Part shown: positions 7,607-14,022 of the stretch, piece after piece
How the letters are laid out: every line of letters begins with the position of its first letter
Numbering within the stretch: position 1 is the stretch's first letter
NCBI RefSeq assembly: GCF_005222915.1
Contig: NZ_STFX01000009.1
Location: 1 to 34,594 of the forward strand
Direction of reading: 5' to 3'
Source of the DNA: Rhizobium sp. FKL33
GTDB lineage: Bacteria; Pseudomonadota; Alphaproteobacteria; Rhizobiales; Rhizobiaceae
Length of the DNA stretch: 34,594 nucleotides
Notes under the pieces: generated by a model
What the model saw: only the letters and a program-made list of their open reading frames with translations
Told to the model about the DNA's origin: nothing
Databases searched by the model: none
Translations under genes and position numbers: made by a program

Positions 7607-7954
7607 ATGACCGAGCTGATTTACAAGATTGCGCCCGCCGACATCTGGCGGCAAGCGGAAGGCGCCGGCGTCTTTGACGGCGCCGGAATCGACCTCGCCG
7701 ACGGCTTCATTCATCTGTCCACCGCCGCGCAGACGCGCCGGACGGCCGAGCTTTATTTCACCGGCCAGACGGGGCTGGCGCTCATCGCGATCGACGCTAA
7801 GGCTCTCGGCGCTGCGCTGCGCTACGAACCCTCGCGAGACGGGGCGCTCTTCCCGCATCTCTATGGCCCCTTGCCGCTGACCGCGGTCAAGGCCACCTAT
7901 GCGCTGTCGCTCGACGCGCAGGGACAATTCATCTTTCCGGAGGAGATCCCATGA
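7607..7954 (+). CDS. DUF952 domain-containing protein
   Basis: A 115-residue protein with the DUF952 pattern: LIYKIAPADIWRQAEGAGVF, then the invariant DGFIHLSTAAQ, and a C-terminal FPHLYGPLPLTAV. Family members are thought to have an ADP-ribosyltransferase-like fold, but a reaction has not been shown to my knowledge. The start ATG 7607 has a strong GGGGAGG upstream at 7595-7601. Its last codons overlap the pyrD start by 4 bases (ATGA), so the two are translated together, a common arrangement in alphaproteobacteria. Confidence 0.92.
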   Translation: MTELIYKIAPADIWRQAEGAGVFDGAGIDLADGFIHLSTAAQTRRTAELYFTGQTGLALIAIDAKALGAALRYEPSRDGALFPHLYGPLPLTAVKATYALSLDAQGQFIFPEEIP

Positions 7955-9039
7955 AGGACGCGCTCTGGCCGCTGATGCGGGCTGGCCTGTTTCGTCTCGA
8001 CCCCGAACAGGCGCATAATCTTTCCATTCGCGCGCTGTCGCTCGGGCTCGCGCCCGCCGCGCGCCTTCCCGCCGATCCGCGTCTCGCCGTTCAGGTCGCC
8101 GGATTGAGCTTTCCCAATCCGATCGGGCTCGCCGCCGGCTATGACAAGAACGCCCAGGCTCCGGAGGCCATTCTGAGGCTCGGTTTCGGCTTCACCGAAG
8201 TCGGCACGCTGACGCCGCGCCCGCAGGCCGGCAATCCCAAGCCCCGGTTGTTCCGCTTGGTGGAGGACGAAGCCGTCATCAATCGCTTCGGCTTCAACAA
8301 TGAGGGCCATGCGGCGGCGCTGGCGCGTCTCGACAGGATCGACCCGGTGGCGCTGGTCGGCGTCAATATCGGCGCCAACAAGGACGCCGTCGATCGCGTC
8401 GCCGATTATGTCGCGGGTGTCAAAACCTTCTATCGCGTCGCGCGCTATTTCACCGCGAACATTTCCTCGCCCAATACGCCTGGTCTTCGCGACCTGCAGG
8501 CGCGCGACAGCCTCCGGGAACTCCTCTCGGCGGTGCTTACGGCGCGCGACGAGGAAGCGGCCAGGGCCGGCCGCCATGTGCCTGTGTTCCTCAAGATCGC
8601 GCCGGATCTCACGGAAGAGGGCATGGACGATATTGCCGAGGAAGCGCTGGCAAGCCGTCTTGACGGCTTGATCGTCTCCAACACCACGCTGTCGCGCGAG
8701 GGTCTCAGGGATCAGCGTCAGGCTGGCGAGGCGGGCGGCATGTCCGGCAAGCCGCTATTCGACAAGGCGACTGCGGCGCTGGCGCGCATGCGCAAGCGTC
8801 TGGGCCCCGATTTCCCGATCATCGGCGTCGGCGGCGTGGATTCGGCGGAGACTGCTGCGGAGAAAATCCGCGCCGGCGCCGATCTCGTGCAGCTTTATTC
8901 GTCGATGGTCTATGGCGGCCCCGGCCTGCCCGGGCGCATCGTCACCGGACTTTCGCGTCTTCTCGATCGCGACGGTCTCGCCTCGATCCGAGAGATGCGA
9001 GATGCGAGGCTCGATCACTGGCTGGCGCGAAAACTCTGA
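7951..9039 (+). CDS. pyrD: Dihydroorotate dehydrogenase (quinone), class 2
   Basis: FMN enzyme that oxidises dihydroorotate to orotate in pyrimidine synthesis and passes electrons to the quinone pool at the inner membrane. The N-terminal helices (LWPLMRAGLFRLDPEQAHNL) are the membrane-binding extension of class 2. NPIGLAAGYDKNA binds FMN; the catalytic serine lies in NISSPNTPGLR (near 170-180), as serine rather than the class 1 cysteine. VFLKIAPDL, IVSNTTLSR, IGVGGVDS and LVQLYSSMVYGGPGL complete the barrel. At 362 residues the length is normal. The last 25 bases overlap the convergent MATE gene. Confidence 0.97.
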   Translation: MKDALWPLMRAGLFRLDPEQAHNLSIRALSLGLAPAARLPADPRLAVQVAGLSFPNPIGLAAGYDKNAQAPEAILRLGFGFTEVGTLTPRPQAGNPKPRLFRLVEDEAVINRFGFNNEGHAAALARLDRIDPVALVGVNIGANKDAVDRVADYVAGVKTFYRVARYFTANISSPNTPGLRDLQARDSLRELLSAVLTARDEEAARAGRHVPVFLKIAPDLTEEGMDDIAEEALASRLDGLIVSNTTLSREGLRDQRQAGEAGGMSGKPLFDKATAALARMRKRLGPDFPIIGVGGVDSAETAAEKIRAGADLVQLYSSMVYGGPGLPGRIVTGLSRLLDRDGLASIREMRDARLDHWLARKL

Positions 9040-10358
9040 GCCCTCAGTTTCGGCACGGCGATGGCGAGAAGCACGCCGCGCAGGAACAGGAACAGATTGA
9101 GCGACAGCCAGAGCCCGGTATTGCCCGCGATGGGCACCAGCGACCAGAGGCAGAGGCCGAAGCCGGCGAAGGACAGAAGCATGCGGTTGCGCATCGCTTT
9201 CGACCAGGAGGCGCCGATGAAGACGCCGTCCATCAGAAAGGCGAGACAGCCGCTGATGGCGGTGATCGCCGCCCATGGCAGATGCTGATAGGCGATAGCC
9301 CGCACCGGCTCCGAGGTGGTCAGGAAATCGATGCTCGGCCGCCCCGCCAAAGCGAGGACCAAGCTGGTGAGGATCGCGAGCGTCAGCGACCAGTAGCCCG
9401 TCAGCTTCAGCCCGCGATCGAAAGCGGGCCGATAGCCCGCCCCCAGCGACCGGCCGATGATGGTTTCGGCGGCATTGGCGAGGCCATCCAGCCAGAATCC
9501 GGCGACCATGAAGAAATTCATCAGCACCGCATTGGCGGCCAGCGTCTCCGCGCCGAATTGCGCGCCGATCCGCGTCATCAGGAAAAAGGCGCCGAGCAGC
9601 ACGAAGGAGCGGATCATGATGTCGGCGTTGAGCGAAAACAGCCGCGCCAGTTTGTCCCGCTCCAGAAGCCCCGATATCTGGCGCGGATCCCGCGCGGCAA
9701 AACCCCTGAGCACGATGATTAGGCCCGCGATCATGCCCACCACTTCACCTGTGACGGTGGCGAAAGCAATACCCGCGATGCCGCCTTGCATTGTGAGGCC
9801 GAATAGCACCGACAGCGCGATATTGACGCCATTGATCAGCGCCTGCAGGAGAAGTCCGGTCTTGGAGCGGCCCTGTCCGAGCAGAAAGCCGAGAATGGCG
9901 TAATTGGCGAGCGTGGCCGGTCCCGACAGGATGCGCAGCGAAAACCATTCTCCCGTCGCCCGCGCCGCGCCCTCGGTCGGGCTCATCAGCAGAAGGCCCA
10001 GCTTCAAAAGCAATGGCCCGGCGAGCATGACGGCGGCGCCGATCGCCAGCGCACTCAAAAGCGCGCGCCAGAACACCGCTTCCTGCTCCGCCGTTTCGCC
10101 GCGTCCCCAGGCCTGCGCCGTCAGCGCCGTGGTGGAGGCGCGCAGGAAGTTGAAGCTCGCAAAGATCAGGTCGAACAGCACGGCGCCGATCGCCAAACCG
10201 GCCAGCGCGTCGGCGTCGCCGAGCCGTCCGGCCACCGCCGTGTCGGTGATGCCGAGCAGCGGCGTGGTCAAGAAGCCGAGCGTCATCGGCAGGGCCAGGC
10301 CCAGCACCATGCGATGGGTGACTTCGAAGCCGCGGCTTTGGCTCGCCTCGGCCTGCAT
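9015..10358 (-). CDS. MATE family efflux transporter (DinF-like)
   Basis: A 447-residue membrane protein with about 12 spans. The start THRMVLGLALPMTLGFLTTPLLGITDTAVAGRLGDADALAGLAIG is typical of the DinF-type branch of MATE antiporters, which use a sodium or proton gradient to export cationic compounds. The start is ATG 10358, giving MQAEASQSRGF; the frame extends further to 10433 but that part reads as the CAP gene in another frame. The ATG shares one base with the stop of the CAP gene (TGATG), so translation is coupled. Its 3' end overlaps pyrD. The substrate is unknown. Confidence 0.92.
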   Translation of the reverse strand: MQAEASQSRGFEVTHRMVLGLALPMTLGFLTTPLLGITDTAVAGRLGDADALAGLAIGAVLFDLIFASFNFLRASTTALTAQAWGRGETAEQEAVFWRALLSALAIGAAVMLAGPLLLKLGLLLMSPTEGAARATGEWFSLRILSGPATLANYAILGFLLGQGRSKTGLLLQALINGVNIALSVLFGLTMQGGIAGIAFATVTGEVVGMIAGLIIVLRGFAARDPRQISGLLERDKLARLFSLNADIMIRSFVLLGAFFLMTRIGAQFGAETLAANAVLMNFFMVAGFWLDGLANAAETIIGRSLGAGYRPAFDRGLKLTGYWSLTLAILTSLVLALAGRPSIDFLTTSEPVRAIAYQHLPWAAITAISGCLAFLMDGVFIGASWSKAMRNRMLLSFAGFGLCLWSLVPIAGNTGLWLSLNLFLFLRGVLLAIAVPKLRAQSFRASQ

Positions 10359-10921
10359 CAGAACAACCTCAGGGGAAAGCGGGCGAGCGGACCTTGGTCG
10401 GCGCGTGGGCGCGAGCCGAGCACCATGGCCCAATAGGGCCTGCCGTCGGCGCTGTTGGCGGCGCGGACCACGCCCAGCGTCTCGAAGCGGCCCATCATGT
10501 TCTCGTAGTGGCGGGGCGAGGTGATCCAGGCGGCGACGGCCGCCTCCACGGTTCGCTGGCCCGAAGCGATGTTCTCGGCGGCCGGCAGCGGCACGTTCAT
10601 ACGCCGCATGCGCGCGCCGAACTCTTCCGAGCCGAGCTTGTGGGCCATCTTGCCGGCGCTCGCCATATGCTCGGCCTGATCACGGGCGGCGGCGATCACG
10701 GTCGCGTCGGCGATGAGCGGCGGCAGGCCCTTCTTGGCGCGCGCCTGATTGACCAGCGGCAGCGCCTCCGCGGTCTGATCCATCACCGGGCCGACAGGAG
10801 CGACGGGCGAGAGAGCTGTGGTGGTCGAACAGGCCGACAGCGCCGCGATGACGGCAAGGCCGAAGCCTGCGGCAAGAACGCCGCGGCGGGACGTGTCAGA
10901 AAAGCTCACGATTTGCGCCAA
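10358..10921 (-). CDS. CAP-domain (SCP/PR1-like) lipoprotein
   Basis: A 187-residue exported protein. The N-terminus has an Arg pair (TSRRGVLAAG), a hydrophobic stretch and a lipobox LSAC with lipidated C31, so it is probably membrane-anchored in the periplasm, possibly via Tat. The rest is a bacterial CAP domain: LVNQARAKKGLPPL, AARDQAEHMASAGKMAHKLG (first conserved His), NIASGQRTVEAAVAAWITSPRHYENMM (Glu, Trp and the second His), then YWAMVLGS. The role of bacterial CAP proteins is mostly unknown. It overlaps its upstream neighbour by 16 bases and the MATE gene by one. Confidence 0.9.
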   Translation of the reverse strand: MAQIVSFSDTSRRGVLAAGFGLAVIAALSACSTTTALSPVAPVGPVMDQTAEALPLVNQARAKKGLPPLIADATVIAAARDQAEHMASAGKMAHKLGSEEFGARMRRMNVPLPAAENIASGQRTVEAAVAAWITSPRHYENMMGRFETLGVVRAANSADGRPYWAMVLGSRPRADQGPLARFPLRLF

Positions 10922-11175
10922 CTCAGAATGCGGATCAGGATGAAAACGGGGATGACCACGACAGCGCCGATCAGCAGATAATCGCCGACGCGTCCCAAGG
11001 CTCGGAAGCCGGTGCGCCAGAGATCTCCAATGAAATCCTGCGCCCAGAACAGGATGTCGGTGGGATAAACGCCGAATGTATGCATGGCGAAGCCGACCAG
11101 CAGCGACACGACGATGAGCTTGATCGCCACGCGCAGCGGCGTGTCGCCCAGAAAACGGTTCAGGCCATCGCCCAT
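10906..11175 (-). CDS. Small membrane protein, DUF6460-type
   Basis: An 89-residue protein with two hydrophobic segments (LIVVSLLVGFAMHTFGV and YLLIGAVVVIPVFILIRIL) separated by an aromatic-rich amphipathic loop (PTDILFWAQDFIGDLWRTGF). This matches small membrane proteins of the DUF6460 type known in Hyphomicrobiales; function is unknown. It starts at ATG 11175 and overlaps the CAP gene by 16 bases, making a three-gene leftward operon with the CAP lipoprotein and MATE transporter. Confidence 0.85.
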   Translation of the reverse strand: MGDGLNRFLGDTPLRVAIKLIVVSLLVGFAMHTFGVYPTDILFWAQDFIGDLWRTGFRALGRVGDYLLIGAVVVIPVFILIRILSWRKS

Positions 11176-11270
11176 GTCATACTCCAGTTTGCGGAAACGA
11201 GGAATCGCTTGACCGCGTCACAAGGCGGAAATTAGACAAATCCGCCCGACATGAAAAGAAATCTCCCGCC

Positions 11271-12206
11271 ATGGCTCCCAAACGCATTTTGACATCAGGC
11301 GATCTGGTCGCCGACCGCCGCGCCGATTACGCCGCCATGCTGGCCGAAAGCGGCGATCACGCCGCCGCCGCCGAATTGATGGAGCAGGCGCTGGAACTCA
11401 CGCCCGGCTGGACCGCCGGCTGGGTCAAGCTCGGCGATTATCGCGAGAAAGCCGGCCTGACCGATCTGGCGGTCGAGGCCTATCGCCGCGTGGCGGCCTC
11501 GCCTGACGCCGCTTTGTTCGGCGCCGATCTCAAGCTCGCTGCGCTCGGCGCCGTCGAGACGCCGGCGCTGCCGCCCAGCGCCTATGTCGAAGGCCTGTTC
11601 GACGATTACGCCGACCGGTTCGAGACCGCCCTGGTTGAAAAACTCGGCTATTCCGTGCCGAAAAAGCTGGCGGCGCTGATCCGCAACCACAAGGGCGACG
11701 CCTCTTTCGCGCTCGCTGTCGATCTCGGCTGCGGCACCGGGCTGCTCGGCCCCGAGATCGCCGATTGCGTCTCTGCGCTCGAAGGCTACGACCTGTCGGA
11801 AAACATGCTGGCCAAAGCGCGCGACAAGGGCGTCTACCGCCATCTCGCCCGCGCCGATCTGTCCTTGTCTCCGGAAGCCTCAGGACTGTTTGAGGGCATG
11901 GCGAAGGCGCGCGCCGATCTGGTCGCCGCCGCCGATGTGATGATGTATCTCGGCGATCTCGACGCCGCCTTCGCCAATGCCGCAGCGCTCGCTGCAGCTG
12001 GTGGTCTCTTCGCCTTTTCGGTGGAGAAGGACGAGGCGGAAACAGGTTTTTCGCTCCGCCCCTCGCTGCGTTACGCGCATTCCCGCGCCCATGTCGAGAC
12101 TATCCTCACCCGCCACGGTTTTGCGCCCAGCGCTTGCGAGGAGACGGTGATCCGCATGGATGCGGGACAGCCGATCACCGGTCTGTTGTTCCTGGCGCGA
12201 AAGTGA
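11271..12206 (+). CDS. TPR-containing class I SAM-dependent methyltransferase
   Basis: A 311-residue protein. Residues ~15-90 form tetratricopeptide-like helices (YAAMLAESGDHAAAAELMEQAL then AGWVKLGDYREKAGLTDLAVEAYRRV). The rest is a Rossmann methyltransferase: SAM loop DLGCGTGLLGPEI at 151-163, acidic strand-2 end in EGYDLSENMLAKAR, and a VAAADVMMYLGDLDAAF post-motif. It matches the group described as predicted TPR-repeat methyltransferases (COG4976-like); the substrate is unknown. The start at ATG 11271 lacks a clear ribosome site. It is divergent from the DUF6460 gene across a 95-base gap. Confidence 0.88.
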   Translation: MAPKRILTSGDLVADRRADYAAMLAESGDHAAAAELMEQALELTPGWTAGWVKLGDYREKAGLTDLAVEAYRRVAASPDAALFGADLKLAALGAVETPALPPSAYVEGLFDDYADRFETALVEKLGYSVPKKLAALIRNHKGDASFALAVDLGCGTGLLGPEIADCVSALEGYDLSENMLAKARDKGVYRHLARADLSLSPEASGLFEGMAKARADLVAAADVMMYLGDLDAAFANAAALAAAGGLFAFSVEKDEAETGFSLRPSLRYAHSRAHVETILTRHGFAPSACEETVIRMDAGQPITGLLFLARK

Positions 12207-12230
12207 GGTCCGGCTGTTCCCCTGGCGCGG

Positions 12231-12259
12231 AAATTATGTCAGTATGGTTGACATAATTT
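12231..12259. promoter_or_regulatory. Perfect 11-bp inverted repeat upstream of the YitT-family gene
   Basis: AAATTATGTCA (12231-12241) and TGACATAATTT (12249-12259) are exact reverse complements around a 7-base centre. The site is AT-rich in GC-rich surroundings and lies 30 bases before the preferred start codon. The right arm contains TTGACA. This is the geometry of a dimeric repressor operator; the regulator is not identifiable from the site. Confidence 0.75.
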
Positions 12260-12288
12260 ACAAAAGCAAAATCGGGCGCGGGGATAGC

Positions 12289-12912
12289 ATGGGCAAGATC
12301 GGCATCTGGAACACCGAACCCACCAAACATTCCTTGTTCGAGGATGCGCAGGGCGTGTTCACCGGCACGGTGCTCGCGTCCCTCGGCGTCATGCTGCTCA
12401 CCAAAGCGGGGCTGTTGACCGGCGGCGTCGCCGGCATGGCCTTCCTGCTGAAATATTCTTTCGGGATCAATTTCGGTCTCGGCTTCTTTCTGATCAACCT
12501 GCCATTTTATTACCTCGCCTATAAGCGCATGGGTAAAGCCTTCACCATCAAGACCTTCTGCTCGGTCGGGCTGCTGGCGCTTCTCGCCCAATATCAGCCG
12601 CAATGGCTGGAAATCGGCTATGTGCATCCGGTCTGGGCGGCGGTGCTCGGCGGGTTGCTGATCGGCATGGGCATGCTGGCGCTGTTTCGCCATCGCGCCA
12701 GCATCGGCGGCATCGGCATTCTCGCGCTCTACCTGCAGGATCGCTTCGGCTGGCGGGCGGGCCTGGTGCAGATGAGCATCGATCTCGTCATCCTCGCTCT
12801 GTCCTTCTTCGTCGCCAGCCCCTTCATCGTCTTCTGCTCCGTCATCGGCGCGGCGGCGCTGAATTTCTTCATCGCGGTCAATCACCGCACCGATCGCTAT
12901 ATTGCGATGTGA
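12289..12912 (+). CDS. YitT family membrane protein
   Basis: A 207-residue protein with five or so membrane spans, including FTGTVLASLGVMLLTKAGLLTGGVAGMAFLLKY at the start (the G-G-x-x-G signature of YitT/DUF161) and FRHRASIGGIGILALYLQDRFG in the middle. The C-terminal DUF2179 domain found in many Gram-positive homologues is absent, so this is the short form. Function is unknown. The start is ATG 12289, preceded by GGGGA; an in-frame ATG at 12244 lies inside the palindrome and is unlikely. It follows the methyltransferase by 82 bases but has its own operator-like site. Confidence 0.87.
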   Translation: MGKIGIWNTEPTKHSLFEDAQGVFTGTVLASLGVMLLTKAGLLTGGVAGMAFLLKYSFGINFGLGFFLINLPFYYLAYKRMGKAFTIKTFCSVGLLALLAQYQPQWLEIGYVHPVWAAVLGGLLIGMGMLALFRHRASIGGIGILALYLQDRFGWRAGLVQMSIDLVILALSFFVASPFIVFCSVIGAAALNFFIAVNHRTDRYIAM

Positions 12913-12926
12913 GGACGCCGTCGCGA

Positions 12927-13388
12927 TCAGGCGGCGCGGGCCGGCTGATCAATCGGATGCGGGGTCCGCGCGCTTACGGCCAGCCGGTTCCAGACATTGA
13001 TGACGCCAATCGCGACGGTGATGTCGGTGATTTCCTTCTCAGAAAAATGCGCGGCCAGCGCCTGATAGGCGTCGTCAGGCGCGCCGGTGTCGGCCAACCG
13101 CGTCACCGCCTCAACCCAGCCCAGGAGCGCGCGCTCCTTGGCGTCATAGACGGGCGATTCCCGCCAGACGCTCATCAGGTTGATCCATTGTTCGCCGAGT
13201 CCGTCATGGCGGGATTCCTTCACATGCATGTCCACGCAATAGGCGCAGCCATTGATCTGCGAGGCGCGCAGCTTGATGAGATCAATGAAGCGGCGCTCGA
13301 GGCCGCTGTTCTGGACATAGTTTTCCAAGCCCAGCACGGCTTTGTAGGCGTCGGGGGACGCCTTGGCGAAGTTGAAGCGGGGATGCAT
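12927..13388 (-). CDS. Carboxymuconolactone decarboxylase / AhpD-like alkylhydroperoxidase family protein
   Basis: A 153-residue helical protein. The key motif is CAYCVDMH (C48, C51, H55) in an AhpD-type core, RASQINGCAYCVDMHVKESR, with a preceding Leu-Lys-rich helix (FIDLIKLRASQ). The CxxC pair plus His suggests thiol-based peroxide reduction. ATG at 13388 is followed by HPRFNFAKASPDAYKA. It lies 14 bases after the Rrf2 regulator gene on the same strand, so the two form an operon. That suggests it is the regulated output. The physiological substrate is not known. Confidence 0.93.
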   Translation of the reverse strand: MHPRFNFAKASPDAYKAVLGLENYVQNSGLERRFIDLIKLRASQINGCAYCVDMHVKESRHDGLGEQWINLMSVWRESPVYDAKERALLGWVEAVTRLADTGAPDDAYQALAAHFSEKEITDITVAIGVINVWNRLAVSARTPHPIDQPARAA

Positions 13389-13402
13389 GGCAATTTCCTT
13401 TT

Positions 13403-13906
13403 TTAGGTCGAGGGGGATTTGCGTTCATGGAGGTCGAGAAAGGCGCAACCGCGCGCGGCGATGGCGTCTCCCCGATCGCTTTCAGAGGTTTCGCGGGCCA
13501 GGTCCGCGATCGTGACCGACTTCAACTCCGCCCGATAGGCGCGCTCGGCCTTCAGCATCGCCGAGGCGATGCCGCATGGCCGCGTCGGTTTGCCCGGCAG
13601 CGGGTTTGGTCCCCGCTGGCGGATTTCGTTGCAGCGGAAGGCCGGCTCCGGACCTTCCACGGCGAGCACGATGTCGAGAAGCGTGATGTCGCTGACCGGC
13701 CTGGCCAGCCGATAGCCGCCGCGCGGGCCGGGCACGGTGCGGACGATGCCTGCCGCCGACAGCGCCTGAAGATGTTTGAGCAGGTAACTCGTCGATACGC
13801 CGTGAAACTCCGCCAGCGCGGCCGCCGGCAAAACGCCATCGTCGCTCAGTCCCGCCAGAAGCGTGACGCAGTGAATGGCCTGTTCGACGCCGTCGCTGAG
13901 TTTCAT
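13403..13906 (-). CDS. Rrf2 family transcriptional regulator
   Basis: A 167-residue regulator with the Rrf2 winged helix: AIHCVTLLAGL, recognition helix region VSTSYLLKHLQALSAAGIV, wing PGPRGGYRLARP, then ITLLDIVLAVEGPEPAFRC. Cysteines are at 13, 92, 111 and 154. The tight trio of ligands that binds an Fe-S cluster in IscR and NsrR (three Cys within about 12 residues) is not present: C92 is the only Cys in that stretch and C111 follows 19 residues later. It may sense by thiol chemistry instead. AGGAG precedes the ATG. An operator-like palindrome overlaps its promoter, which suggests autoregulation together with the CMD gene. Confidence 0.94.
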   Translation of the reverse strand: MKLSDGVEQAIHCVTLLAGLSDDGVLPAAALAEFHGVSTSYLLKHLQALSAAGIVRTVPGPRGGYRLARPVSDITLLDIVLAVEGPEPAFRCNEIRQRGPNPLPGKPTRPCGIASAMLKAERAYRAELKSVTIADLARETSESDRGDAIAARGCAFLDLHERKSPST

Positions 13907-13917
13907 GGCTCTCTCCT

Positions 13918-13944
13918 AATCGTGGATAAAATATATCCATGATT
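13918..13944. promoter_or_regulatory. Imperfect palindrome at the Rrf2 promoter
   Basis: AATCGTGGATA (13918-13928) and TATCCATGATT (13934-13944) are reverse complements except for one position, around a 5-base centre. The site is AT-rich, begins 12 bases upstream of the Rrf2 start codon on the minus strand, and has the size of an Rrf2-family operator. Autoregulation is inferred. Confidence 0.7.
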
Positions 13945-14022
13945 CTCCTGCGCGTCAATCCGTCTTCGCCCTTGTCTCCGGCGGTCGAGCCTCTATCTTC
14001 CGACAAGGCGAGGGAGTGACGG

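Noticed and set aside
11224-11246. GGCGGA / TCCGCC inverted repeat between the DUF6460 and methyltransferase genes
   Set aside because: Only 6-bp GC arms with an 11-base centre; common by chance in this composition.
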